The notes beneath the pieces are model-generated. The model did no database searches and was not told the DNA's origin. It saw nothing but the letters and a program-made list of their open reading frames with translations. A stretch of 64,000 bases of DNA. Origin: Cucumis sativus (lineage: Eukaryota > Streptophyta > Magnoliopsida > Cucurbitales > Cucurbitaceae). Shown piece by piece: positions 10,560 to 21,839 of the stretch (position 1 is its first letter; every line of letters starts with the position of its first letter). Where the stretch lies: the NCBI RefSeq assembly GCF_000004075.3, contig NC_026655.2, positions 21,809,489 to 21,873,488 on the forward strand. Direction: 5' to 3'. The position numbers and the translations under genes are program-made.

Positions 10560-12650
10560 TTCTATCAATGAATTCTCTGATCTCACATCTCCACAAATTT
10601 CTCAAGTTTGATAAAATTTCACAATGGGCTTATGATCTGATAAATGTGTCTCTGAAATATTGAGATTATCATTCAATTTCTATTTGGATTTTAGTTTGTT
10701 TGATTTATAAGTAGACCATAAACGTTTGAATTTGGTTTCAAAATTGTCTCTAGTAAAGTCGATGTTAGATGATAGATAACACGTGTTATATCAAAGTTTT
10801 AAATCGTTTTGAATTATATATACTTGAAATAGGAACTTTTTAAATAGTGAGGTAAACTTTTTTAAAACTCTCTTTAGAATATGTTTCTTTTAAAAATCAA
10901 TTCGAACAAGTCCTCGACAATTATGATTGCATGTTATGTTTTTCCTTTTCCTTTCAATCACAAGAAAGAATATATTATTTTTCTTTTTGATTTATTACTG
11001 TCATTTAGGAATCAAAAGTGGAATAAAATCTCTGTGTTGATATTATCTCTTTTTTATGCATTCCAAAAGTGTAGAAGAAAAGACAAGGTAAAAGAATAAA
11101 CATTATGGAGAAATAAAGGGAATATAGAACCAAAAAAAAAAGTGTGTGATACTCTTTGCCCTTTCAAAAGAAACCTCATTCCTCTCGATATCAAAATTCC
11201 ATCTATATATGTATGCATATGTGTATATATATATATATATATGTTTGTGTATGTGTATATATTTGGGACAAAGATACTACAAATTCATTCTAGATTTTGA
11301 AATGGGTTTTTTCTTTTTAAAATAGTATTATTTTTTAGGTATCAACAAACTAGACTAAGATATCATTTTCATATTTGAGATTTAATCTTTATTCCTTTTT
11401 AGACTTTTATGCTTCTACAAATCTCAAATTTAGTCTTTTAAAGTTTATAATTATTTTTATTTATGGAAAAAAATGATTTTACATTGAATCATCAAGGGAG
11501 AGGGAGCATAGTGAGATTTGGTCTTTTAACTAGATTTCATGCATTCGTTTGAGCTTCAACTTTAAAGCTTTTTTTTTTGTAATTACTCAATTTAGGAGGG
11601 TTTGGTGGGTTGGTTCTTTTGTATGCATTTGTATTCTTTCATTCTTTCTCAATAAAAGCAGTCTGGTTCTTAAAAAAAAAAAAAAAAGAAAAAGAAGAAG
11701 CACAAGAGTTAATGACTTTATTTAAAGGAAAAACCAACAAAAAAAAAAGAGATGAAAAGACGATAAAAAATAGTCTCCATCTTCACAAGATGAAGACTTG
11801 TTCCTAAGTCTCTCTCTATTTTTATGAATGGAATGTTAATAGAGACTAAACTTTAAGATCTATGAGAAGTGCAACGATTAAAATTGGACTTTGAAAGTAT
11901 ATGAAACGAAATATATAAAGTACGAACCAAAATGTTATTTTTCATGTCTAGAATCTACTTTAGGTCTTGAGTCTGGTAACACTATTATTATGAACGTGAG
12001 AGAATTTCCTTGCTAGACATGGAATATGTACCTAGTGACTACAACTATCAATCTTGTATTTACAAGGGGATCGTTTGGTCCACTAGCTTCTTAAGGCCAT
12101 ATTAAACATTGTTGAACTTTGCATATTTATTGAATAACTTTATCTTTTCTCGTTTTCTATTTTTTACATTTATCAAAGAAATTTATTTTATGCTTTATTT
12201 CTATATTTCATATATTGAAGAACTTCATCTTATAACTCTACACCTAAAACACAAATTTATTAACTTGCCTTAGTGAATTTTAAAGAATCCAAAAGCTCAA
12301 AATAAGGGTGATCATCAGTTGGTCGGAGTTGGTTTTCCAACCAAACTACCACCAAACTGACTATGATTGATTTAGTAGATGTTCAAACTAACTCCGACCA
12401 TGGAGGAGTACAAATAAACAATTGTTCGTAAATCTTTTGATTTGAGGTTTTTTAAGCTTTTGAAATTGTTTAAAAATGTTGTCGAGATTGAATCCAAATC
12501 GACAATGAGTGAATCCCTCCTCATCTTCGATCGACTCACCCCTAGTCTAAAAGGACTAAGTTTGTAATCATAAAAATTCAAAGACAAAGAAGACAAATAT
12601 GTAAAAGTTGAGGGAGTAAAGTGGTAATTTACCCTTTTTGATGACGTAGA
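10560..12650. other. Intergenic spacer between MTP and elongin C
   Basis: AT-rich spacer with a TA/TG microsatellite at 11223-11262 and a LINE-type 3' end at 11570-11690 (listed separately). 12310-12410 resembles the old transposon-like phrase near 6210. Open frames here have no family resemblance. Confidence 0.5.
11570..11690 (+). mobile_element. 3' end of a LINE-like retroposon with poly(A)
   Basis: A T-rich tail region (TTTGTATGCATTTGTATTC and following bases) leads to a polyadenylation signal AATAAA near 11652 and then an A15 tract about 20 bp later. This is the signature of a retroposed transcript end. The phrase resembles 3'UTRs of plant L1-type LINEs, in line with two LINE ORF2 ends found elsewhere in the window. 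It is 5'-truncated with no coding part. Confidence 0.45.
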
Positions 12651-13507
12651 CTACAATTTAGCTAAGAGTTTGTTGTGAATGTGAATGTGATGACAAAGAA
12701 GACCAAAACAAGAATCGAAAGCTTTCTCTTCAAAGGGAGAGGGAACAAGCATCTCTCTCAACTACGACCGAAATGAAGAAGGAAGACACTGTAAAATTGA
12801 TCAGCGCGCTGAAGGTTTCGAGTTCGTGATTCACAAGGATGCTGCCATGGTTTCTCAAACGATTCGAAACATGCTTACTTCCCCAGGTTTCCCTTTCTCA
12901 TTCTCACTTTCTGTACATCAATCCATTTTTTTGAGGCATACGATCTTATTTTTTTCAATCCTTGTTTATGTACGATGAATTTGGTGAAAATTTGGTATAA
13001 TGGGTGTTTTATTTTGGATTTTCCCCCCATGTTTAGGGCTTTGTTTTACTGTTTTCGTTTTCATGGATAGGAAATTTTGCTGAATCGCAGCATAGAGAAG
13101 TGACTTTTCCTGAGATTAGTACCACCATTCTCGAGAAGATTTGCCAATATTTTCACTGGAATCTTCCAATTCGCGAGGTTTTCATTTCTTCTTTATTATG
13201 TCAATTTTTCTCTGTTTCTGATTAATCTGTGGAATTGCCTTACTTTCTGGTTATTTTGCTTAAACTGGCCATATTCTGATGGTTACTATTTGAAAATGTA
13301 TATTGTTTATTGAAAGTTTTGATGCTTGAATAGACTTTCTAAGTGCTTAAAAAAGTGCTTTTAGGTGCAAAGAAAGAAAAATAATCCTTTCAAGCAACAA
13401 ACAGTCCTTAGTTTCTCAACCTACCTCACACAAATTAGTTCTGAAAAAGATGAGTTATGGATGTTATTGCACTTGTTGCCACCATTCTTGTCCATCATCT
13501 CGAAGGG

Positions 13508-13610
13508 TTATTAGAGGGTAATCGACTTTTAGTTTGTTACTTTTGGAATTTAGTAAATGTAGTGACATGGGTCCTATTATCATAATTTATTTTGCTATTT
13601 TTGCAAGCAT
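13508..13610 (+). repeat. Copy of a dispersed repeat inside elongin C intron 2
   Basis: The segment running from TTATTAGAGGGTAATCGACT to TTTGCTATTTTTGCAAGC matches the segment at about 63418-63520 word for word with scattered changes. It also matches the complement of about 34971-35080. It is one copy of a three-copy family in this window. Confidence 0.5.
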
Positions 13611-13870
13611 CCCTTTTTTAAAATAGAAAACTGGTGTGCAGGACATCTAATTCTGCCATTTGACCTGTGCAGATTGATCTTGTTAGTCTGAAATCTTAGA
13701 TTTGTATAGGAAAAGAAAATAGAAATTTTCTGGGAAACTAGATAGAATGAATAGAAAACTGCAGTGCTGTTTAATCCAGATTAATTTGGCCCGTCACCAT
13801 CCATGTTTCTATAGTTACGTACTTTCTGTAGTTTCTTCTATAAGAGAGGTCTTGTAGGCATGGTGATAAG

Positions 13871-14215
13871 GACATGCCTCCTAGATTATAATTTACCTCT
13901 CACACCTATTTGAAGAATTATTCATAAATGCGTAAACAGAATTGAGACGGAGTAACCTCTTCTCACTATTTTGCAACTTGTAACTTCCCAAAGTGTTTTG
14001 TTGGCATGTGGGAGAGCGACAAATTTTGTAGAAAGTTTTGATTGACAAGCCTCCTAGACTGTCTCACGCCCATTTAGATCATTATTCATCCATATGTAAA
14101 CAGAATTAGGCTAGAGTAAGCTCTTCTCATTATTGCAACTCGCCAGTGTTTCTATGGCAAGTGGGGGGAGCATACTTATGGATTTAGATAAATATTGTAC
14201 AAAGGTTTGGATGGA
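13871..14215 (+). repeat. Diverged tandem duplication, about 173-bp unit
   Basis: GACATGCCTCCTAGA at 13871 and GACAAGCCTCCTAGA at 14044 start two parallel segments. They share TTATTCAT..TGTAAACAGAATT, AGTAA.CTCTTCTCA.TATT and the TTTTG/TTTGGAT end, with many substitutions and small indels. It lies wholly within intron 2 of the elongin C gene. Confidence 0.55.
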
Positions 14216-14519
14216 CGAGTGTGTAAATGTTTTGGTCGTTTGCTCATTGTTGGACAACAGATGAAATTAAACTTTTCATATAAACTTATGTACTTCTCAT
14301 TTTCTGGCAATCTTATGTGGAATTAACTGATTAAAGATTATGTTGTCAATATTTTACGTGTCCTCTTTATCTAGTTCGTTCTTGTTTCATTCTTTAACTC
14401 CATTGTCACTGATTGATTTCTTCCTTTTGTCAGTGGGAAAGAGACCGAGTTCCCTATTGAACCTGAATTGACTCTTGAGTTGATGATGGCTGCCAACTAT
14501 CTCCATACATGAAATATGT

Positions 14520-15780
14520 AACCTCTATGCACTCTTCCACCCATTTGACATTGTAAGCAGATGGCAATTTTATGTGATAGATATAGATTTCCTTGACTAA
14601 TAGATTGTCAGTGAAGTTCATTACAATACTACTTTTGTCTTTTTTTTTTTTTGGTTTGGGGGGGGGGGGGTCAGGAATTCATACTTGTGGATGACATTGT
14701 TGTTTCATTTCACTCATTGGAACTCCGTGTCAACTATTGAGCTCTGGGATTCACTCCATGTCATTACATTACTCTAGGGATAAATTTTCTCTGCATTTTT
14801 TGTGCTTGGACTATCTTTTAACTTCTCAAGTTAGATCATCATTTGAAGCTGAGGGTTAAAGAATCTATCTGTTGAGTAATTAGCTAGCTTCTAGTATACA
14901 CTTAAAAGCATCTATGTTTTCATAAGGTTTTTATTTTAAGGAGATATTGTTTCATCAATCTTCAGAAATTACATATTGGTGAAGTCATGTGTTGTAGGAC
15001 TATATTTTGGATGAAAGCATTGGATCAACTAACAAACGTTACGAGTGAAATCACTGTTATTTCTTTCTAAGAATATTCATTATATATGGATGGTCCTACG
15101 GATTTATATATTATATTTGCATGAGTGAGATGCCAATAACTCGACATATGAACATGTGAAAATATGAACTGACATGCTAATGAAATTTTAGTTCATTTTA
15201 AAATTGCATGCGTGTCTTCTTTCGTTTAAACATATGCCAGAGATTTAAAATTTCTAACATTTTGATTGGGAATGTAAACTTAGAAAAAAAGCAAATAGCT
15301 ATTTATTTATTATTAAATATTAATTACTACTTTGGTTAAGTGTGTGTTAATTTTTACATCTGTATAAAAACTTCTTAGGCAAAGATTTGGTTAAGTTTCC
15401 AAAAAAAAAAAAAGAAAAAAACATTTAAAAATTAAAGATTTTAATATATATATTTAAAGAAATTGGATTTTAAAATGGGAAATCTGTAGGGATGATCTAA
15501 ACCAAATGATTAGAATTTAAAAAAATAGAATGATGTTTTGTTGACCTAAGTTTGAGTGAAACTATCAAAATAAAGTTTCCTAGGAGGAAAGGTGTGTGTT
15601 GTTGGGAGTGAATATCCATGATTGAACACAATATCACTAAAGAATGGAATGAGAGAGGGTTGTTGATTTTGGATCATATAAGAAGAGAAAACTTTGATTT
15701 CAATCAAGTTGGAGTTGGAGAAGAAGAGAGAAAGAACGAGCAAATTTATAACTTCACCTCAAACTAAGAACAATTGTCAT
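14520..15780. other. Spacer between elongin C and the PPR gene
   Basis: AT-rich DNA with a T14 plus G13 homopolymer pair at 14641-14670. The minus-strand frame at 15743-15546 has no family resemblance. Nothing else is recognised. Confidence 0.5.
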
Positions 15781-15879
15781 TTCCGCCCCTGAAATAGATT
15801 TTTTAAAAAAATAGAAAGAAAAAGGAAAAGCCTTCCTCTCCTCCTTCTCACGCCTATCTTCCTTCTCCTCCTACAACTC

Positions 15880-16283
15880 ATTGCCTCCGCCGCCGTCACA
15901 TCCAACTCTCTACACCGTTTTGTTTGCCCCTTTTCCTTTCTCTCCCTATATCTCTCTCCGCTGCAGTCGCACGCCGGAAACATCCCCTTTCATCTTTCTC
16001 TGCTTCAACTGCTCCGGCTCTCGCGACTGCCCAGTTTTTTTCTACTCGTCGCTCACTACCCTACGCATTCTTCCGCCAAAGACGAAAACCACACTCTATC
16101 TTCCGCTTCGGTCGCTCAGTTCGCAGGGATAAGTCGTTGCCCATCTTCATTTTCTTTCTGAGTCACCAATTTGTTAACAGGATACTATCTGGTTCTGATG
16201 CCTCTCATAAGTTACAAAACCCTCTCTGCTCTCTTCCTGAAGAATCGTCTTATTCCACTATGATTTCGGGTGGCAATAATTAG
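15880..16283 (+). other. CT-rich leader with a 120-codon in-frame upstream ORF
   Basis: The leader of the PPR gene is CT-rich at its start. From an ATG at 15924 an open frame of 119 residues runs to a TAG at 16281-16283, directly abutting the PPR ATG at 16284 in the same frame. The frame is rich in Ser, Arg, Ala and Phe (for example AQFFSTRRSLPYAFFR), which looks like a mitochondrial presequence. It may be an upstream ORF, or the former N-terminus of the main protein cut off by one stop codon. Confidence 0.4.
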
Positions 16284-17896
16284 ATGGCGATTCGGTGGTT
16301 TTCCAGGTCGAAATTGCCCGTTTTTGCTTCGGTATTCCTACAGGGTTTAACGAGGAGACCAATTAGAGATGTCCCATTACCAGTTAAATCGACGATCACT
16401 GACTTTCAGCCGGATTCCAGGCGACCCATCTGGGGATTCCGGCTATATCACGACGGGAGGCCTCGGGGACCCCTTTGGAGAAGCCGGAAAGCAATTGGTA
16501 AAGAAGCACTTTTCGTTATTCAAGGATTGAAGAGATTCAAGGAAGATGAAGAGAAATTCGAAAAGTTCATGAAGAGTCATGTTTCAAGGCTCTTGAAATT
16601 GGATATGGTTGCTGTGCTTGGTGAACTCGAGCGGCAGGAGGAGGTTGCTTTAGCTGTCAAGGTTTATTTCCATTTCCTTTTCTTCAATATGTTCTGTCGT
16701 TTTTGTTGCTCTTTCTGGATCCTCACATTCATTTTAGATTTTACGTAATGGGTCGTCTCAGAAATTGATAATTGGCTTCTGTACATTACACATAATATCG
16801 CTCTTGTTTGTTGTCACTGCAACTTATTTTTCTTGTTAGTTGATGCTGTGAGTTTTCTTCTTAACTGTGATGTTATTGATGGTTAGTTCCTTTATTGAAT
16901 AACTTTACTAATGCTGCATTCAAGGTTCTATTCTGTTCTTGAATTTGGAAGATTATGTTTCTCAGCTTCTAGCTTCCTTAGTATGAATATGATGTTCTTG
17001 ACTTTTTCCCTGCATCATTTCATGGAGCTCTTGTGCAATTTTTATTAAATTTCAATTATTTCCTTCTTTATTCATGGTAGTAATCGAAGAATGCTTAAGG
17101 GAGGTCAGAGAGGAAGTAAATTCGTGTATTGGGTTCCTTTAAATGATATTGTTATTTTCGCACTTCGTCTCAATAGTTTAGCTTGATTTATGTCGATGTT
17201 GCTCTTGCATTCAAAATTATTTCTTCCTTTTGAATACCGTCTTGTTTCTCTCCCGCTTAACTCTGATCTGCCCCTTTGAGTGCTTATCAGATCTACATCA
17301 AATGTTTCGAATGAGTTAAAGGTCTCAAATATGGAACATAGTTCATTTTAGTTGCGTGTGGAAACATTTTCTTTTACATTCTTTTTATCTTCAAGATTGA
17401 ATTGATTTTACTTTATTAGTTTCTGGCAATCTTACATGCTTGTTGAAATTTCCAGATATTTAGGTTGATTCGGAAGCAAGACTGGTACAAGCCTGATGTT
17501 TATATATATAAAGACTTGATTATTGCATTAGCTAGAAGTAAAAAGATGGATGACGCAATGAAATTATGGGAAAGCATGAGAGAGGAAAATTTATTCCCTG
17601 ACTCTCAAACGTATACTGAAGTCATCAGAGGTTTCTTGAGATATGGATCTCCTTCTGATGCAATGAACGTATATGAGGATATGAAGAAGTCTCCAGATCC
17701 ACCAGACGAGTTGCCATTTAGAATTTTGTTGAAAGGTCTTTTGCCACACCCCCTTTTGAGAAACAGAGTAAAGCAAGACTTTGAGGAGCTCTTTCCTGAC
17801 CAGCATGTGTTCGATCCCCAGAAGAGATATTCAGCCTACGTTGATGTATGTTTTATGAAACTCTTTTTTCTCTTTAACTCTTTTCTTCCCAATTAA
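16284..17896 (+). CDS. Short pentatricopeptide repeat protein, THA8-like
   Basis: Exon 1 is 16284-16661 (126 codons) and exon 2 is 17456-17896, joined in phase 0 across a GT-AG intron with acceptor TTTCCAG. The product, about 272 residues as read, resembles the small organellar PPR proteins of the THA8-like group, which bind RNA and assist intron splicing in chloroplasts or mitochondria. The N-terminus MAIRWFSRSKLPVF with TRR at 24-26 looks like an organelle transit peptide. A conserved block RGPLWRSRKAIGKEALFVIQ precedes helical repeats. Clear PPR units follow in exon 2, including TYTEVIRGFLRYGSPSDAMN. The C-terminus is odd: after FPDQHVFDP the family ending reads PEEIF in the next frame, so one C seems missing near 17815-17820. 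Translation therefore runs on for about 25 unrelated residues. Confidence 0.8.
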
Positions 17897-17899
17897 TGT

Positions 17900-18419
17900 T
17901 GATTTTTTTTCTTGTATTCTGAAGGTTGGTAACTTGGTACCACTTAATAGGCAGTAATAGTAGCCCCTTTGCCATTCTATGCTTCCTTGTGACATTTAAT
18001 ATCTTGTGAGTTTTTAAATACCAAATATTTTTCACTTTTCCAAAAATATGGGAAGCGACCAAAACGTGCCTGTGAGTAAAATTAGCTTGAGAAACCCAAA
18101 GAAGGTTGGATAAGAGTCAGTCAGATGTAAAACGAGTCATGTGGATAGTAGTTGAGTTGGAGCTGAGAACGCTCTTAGTCTTAGGAATTAGGATTCTCTT
18201 GGGAAGAGGATCAATCAAGTGAGTCGTGTTATCCTTGTGTTTAGAACTTGATACTATCCTCTTCCAGCCCTTTAAATGAAATGCAGCAAAACTAAAGGAA
18301 GGAAAATTCATAGATCAACACCATCGTCTCCGCTCTATGGAAACTACATACTGCAAGATCACCTGGTGTATGTCTTCAATATATAGGTTATGAACCAACC
18401 ATAGAGTTCTATTCGACAG
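17900..18419. other. Downstream of the PPR gene, nothing coding recognised
   Basis: Probably 3'UTR followed by spacer. Minus-strand frames here have no family resemblance. The sequence 18060-18400 is less AT-rich than its surroundings and may be repeat-derived, but I cannot name it. Confidence 0.4.
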
Positions 18420-18690
18420 GTGAGGAGCTTATCCTTCACCCTCCCATTTTGTGTTAAAGGGCGTTTTTTTGTAACAGACTGGGGTATATGCTATTTTGTT
18501 GGGGCTTTGTGGAGTGGGACAATAGAATGTTCAAAGGTTAGGATAGTTTTTCAAACGATATTTAGTCCCTCATTAGATTCTCTTTTTCTGAACTCTTCGT
18601 AAGTTGTAACTATTTGCCTAATTGTATTGCTCTAGGCTGGAGTCCTTTGTAGCTTGGCGTGTATTCTGCTGTTTATTCATAATGAAAAGT
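18420..18690 (+). mobile_element. LINE ORF2 C-terminal remnant, broken
   Basis: Frame pieces such as LPFCVKGRFF, WGICYFVGALWS and, in shifted frames, the end of the zinc-finger-like reverse-transcriptase tail resemble the C-terminus of plant L1-type LINE ORF2. The block from about 18503 to 18650 aligns by eye with the LINE piece at 28060-28215 and ends in a similar GCTGGAGTCCTTTGTAG stop context. Frameshifts and stops show that it is dead. Confidence 0.5.
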
Positions 18691-18919
18691 GGAATGCATT
18701 GGTTGTCCGCACTTTTGTTGGTTTAGTAGATTCTTTTGGAAGAGTACACCAATGTAGAGTTTTATTAAATGTAAAAAGTGTTGTAACAATAACAAATCGA
18801 CCTTTAGCATTTTATCTTGCATGGTCTTGTTTTCAAGTACTTCATTGGCCCTGAATTCATCCTAACATTCTATACATCTGATCTTTCTCTTTTTCTCTTT
18901 TTAAATTACGCTTTATTTC

Positions 18920-19380
18920 AGTGAACTAACATGACGGTTTGTCAACGAACATTATTCCGGTTTCCTGATCTTTTCCCTGCTGAAGCTGAAAACAACTAAG
19001 TGTGTGAAGCTTGACGATATGAAACTGCAAGGAGATGGGACTGTTATTGATGACATTTCTCTGGACCCGCATCAACTTGGGATGCAAAGAAGAAGCGAAG
19101 GAGATGGTGAAAATACCAAAACTTGAATCAAATGTAGGTGTTCATTTCTGTTTTTAGAGAGTGCAGTTTGTTGAGGATCATTGCCCAGAAAATTTCTATT
19201 CAACTGACGAATCTGAATGCTACAAAGAAACTCATATGTGTAACTTATCCTTCCAGCTTTTTAAAATCTTAATTTTACTCTTTTTCAAGTTTATTAAATT
19301 AAACCCTTGTGTTAATTTTAATGCAAGTCATAAAGTTCAAAGGCATAAAGTTGAGATTTGGAAGTCAATTTGAGTATACT
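18920..19380 (+). other. Exon-like fragments of unknown identity
   Basis: After a T-rich tract and CAG, a short frame from an ATG near 18930 gives a 22-residue peptide (MTVCQRTLFRFPDLFPAEAE, then two Asn). A second open stretch nearby gives acidic sequence such as DDMKLQGDGTVIDDISLDPH. A third, at 19161-19240, contains FVEDHCPENFYSTDESECYK. Composition is more coding-like than the surroundings, but I recognise no family. They could be alternative 3' exons of the PPR transcript or decayed exons. Confidence 0.25.
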
Positions 19381-20060
19381 TTAGGTATATGTAATCAAGA
19401 TTAGATTCAAATCTTTTTGTTTCCTAATCATCAGAGAAATTACTCATCTTGATTTTTGCGATGATTTTTTAAAATAAATGTTTAGACAATTTTTTAAAAA
19501 TAAAAGTACACTTTTTTTCTTTACAAAATTATGTAAATTTAGAATTTTTTTTATTAAAAAAGTTGCATGATGTTAAATATTCTTTCCTTTCTTACCATCA
19601 AAACACAAACTATGTAACTTGACACTTATCAAATCTATATTCCATACTCTTAACTTATTAAAATCATGTAACAAATACATTTTTTTAAAAAAATTTAGAT
19701 ATGGAACTCTCTACAAACAATTGAGTTGTGAAAATTTATTATTAAAAAAGAAATGGAATATCTTCTTCAAATAAATAAATAAATTTTTAAAAAAAGTGAA
19801 ATATGTATAGTTAGGTTATATCCCTCAAATCTTTGTTTCCATTATTGGTGGGGATGAGATTTGAGGGAAGATGCTATGTTCCCCCACACCATAAATATCT
19901 TATATTCCAATTATATTCTTCCTCATCCTCTTTTTTTTTTTCTTCTTAAAGTAAATTAATTGGACTTCTTTTAATAATAATAATAATAACAACAATAATA
20001 AATGTAAAAATCAATAATTGATAATAAAATAAAAATAAGATTCGAATGCAAAAGTTTCAA
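19380..20060. other. AT-rich spacer before the tRNA gene
   Basis: AT-rich sequence with an ATA/ATT trinucleotide run at about 19971-20000. No gene is seen. Confidence 0.5.
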
Positions 20061-20067
20061 TAAGAGA

Positions 20068-20149
20068 GTGGGCGTGCCGGAGTGGTTATCGGGCATGACT
20101 AGAAATCATGTGGGCTCTGCCCGCGCAGGTTCGAATCCTGCCGCTCACG
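20068..20149 (+). tRNA. tRNA-Ser (anticodon AGA)
   Basis: An intron-free 82-nt tRNA gene. The acceptor stem pairs GTGGGCG (20068-20074) with CGCTCAC (20142-20148), followed by discriminator G. The anticodon stem CATGA/TCATG encloses the loop CTAGAAA, with anticodon AGA at 20101-20103, which decodes UCU and, as inosine, UCC and UCA. The long variable arm (stem GGGC/GCCC at 20112-20122) is diagnostic of serine tRNAs. The A box starts near 20074 and the B box GGTTCGAATCC is at 20128-20138. A CAA triplet lies just upstream, as is usual for plant tRNA genes. Confidence 0.95.
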
Positions 20150-20154
20150 TTTTT
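20150..20154 (+). terminator. Pol III terminator of the tRNA-Ser gene
   Basis: A T5 run begins one base after the discriminator base, the standard RNA polymerase III stop. Confidence 0.85.
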
Positions 20155-20569
20155 ATATTTCTTTAGCCTTAAACTCTTCTTTTTCTCAACAAAAGATTCC
20201 TTTAGTATATAGAAGTTGCCAAAAACATTTGATTTATAGATATTTTGTGCATATCTATGATTGATTCCCATTCCCTCTCCCTCTCTCATTACTAAATTAT
20301 TTAGAGAAAACTTAAATATGACATACCAATATCTATTTTTCTAAATGCTTTTCTCATCATATCCAATTTTTTATTTCAATTTAGGTTACTATAATGTATC
20401 ACTTGGATGATTGAAAACAAAATGATATTTTTCTTAAAACTTTAAAGTTAAAATAATTCGTATTGTGCTAATTTAAATTTAAAAGAAATTTAAGCGAACC
20501 TTAATGAAATTAATATTTTGAAATTGTAAAGTAGTATTGATCGGTATAATGTAAATAGTTGATTTTAGG

Positions 20570-21190
20570 TTTAAATACTATTTCAGTCCTTCAACTTTGT
20601 CTCTTGTTCTATTTTAGTTTTTGACATGTTTTTTTAGTACTCTCTAAGTTTTTTAAAGTTGGTTTTCACTGGTAGAATTTTATTAGCTTTTCAATGGAAT
20701 GATGAAGTGACTTCTAAATTTGTGGGTTGATTTAACGTTGTAGATAATAAGATTGGATGAAGAAGAATAAAGAGGGAAGATGGGATAGTAAGTAAGTGGA
20801 GATTAGGAAGAAAGGAAAAGCATATCATTCCTCAAATCTCATATCCTCACCAATAAATAAAATCTCTAATGATCCTAAATTAAATCATTTTTATTTCAAT
20901 TGGAGAAGCCTTTTAGATTTCTATTGAGTATGGCTGAAAAAGAAAATCCAAATGCCAAATGCCCTAAGAAGATATTGATTTTCATTTTTAGTAAGTTTTC
21001 AATGTTTTAAATTCGATTTTGGTTCCTATACTTTTTGCTATTGTTTCTATATTTTTGAAATGTTCGGTTTGGTTTCTATATTTTTAACTTTAATTTTCTT
21101 TTTCTTTACTTTTAAAAGGATCGTTTTTTACTTCCTACTTTTAATTTTTGTTTGTTTGGTTCTAGTAATCTAAAAACGAACAAAAATAGT
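20570..21190. repeat. Degenerate dispersed repeat segments
   Basis: Phrases of the type TTTCAGTCCTTCAACTTTG and TTGGTTCCTATACTTTTTGC recur with variation, the same family as at 5340-5620. There is no coding content. Confidence 0.35.
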
Positions 21191-21339
21191 TTTTTTTTTT
21201 TTAAAGTTTAAGATTAAAAATTTAAAATAATCACACTTAAATGCATGAGAATCAATGTTAACCCAACAATGTAGAAAAAGAATTAAGTTGAAAGTATTTA
21301 AATAAAAAAAAAGACGAAAATGAATCAAATCCAAGAAAA

Positions 21340-21580
21340 ATCAGTGTGGCCACGTGCCCAAGACGACATCCTCAAAATAGGTTAATTTTTAAAATAAAAC
21401 AAAATAAGAGTCTCCACCAATATTTTTTTGCTGATTGGACATCAAAATAAAATAAACAATTTTTAAATATATATAAAAAAATAGTTTGTGAAAACCAGAG
21501 ATGATTTCTGAGTTATTTGTGTACGAGAAAGGTGTTAGAACCCATAATATCCATTTAAAAAATTATGGCCTAATTTCAAA
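21340..21580 (+). repeat. Retrotransposon-associated non-coding motif block
   Basis: An ordered set of words (GAGTCTCCACCAAT, then AAACCAGAGATGATTTCTGAG, then ACGAGAAAGGTGTTAGAACCC) is of a type I recall as widespread next to plant LTR-retrotransposon sequence. I cannot define element ends or a terminal duplication. The identification is from memory only. Confidence 0.3.
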
Positions 21581-21839
21581 TCATACTTGAAAATATTATT
21601 TATTTTTTTAAAAAATAATATCTTATTTTATCTCTGGTTACTCTAATATTTGAAGTAATGATCAAATAAATAAATAGAGAGCATTTCATCACTTATATGA
21701 TATTGAAGAAAATTTTCACTTAGGAATTAGTATAATTTCTCAAATTTTCTCACTTACAAATTAGTATAATTTCTCAAAATTCATCATTGGAATAATAGTC
21801 TCTAATTCTTATGCAATTAATTTTTTTTCAAACTTTTAT

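Larger units (their letters stand above)
12773..14512 (+). pseudogene. Elongin C gene with two frameshifts
   Basis: Elongin C is a small SKP1-like BTB/POZ-fold protein found in transcription-elongation and ubiquitin-ligase complexes. Exons are 12773-12886, 13071-13177 and 14434-14512, with normal GT-AG borders. Translated pieces match plant elongin C closely: MKKEDTVKLISA, AAMVSQTIRNMLTSPG, EVTFPEISTTILEKICQYF and a C-terminus ending MMAANYLHT. Two indels break the frame. An extra GC in the GCGCGC at about 12804-12809 sends translation to a TGA at 12827 after 18 codons. An extra C at 13166-13167, after the codons for HWNL, shifts the end of exon 2. Together they add 3 nt, so the frame is restored in exon 3. 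Retained introns exclude a processed copy. It is either a recent pseudogene or a sequence error. Confidence 0.75.
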
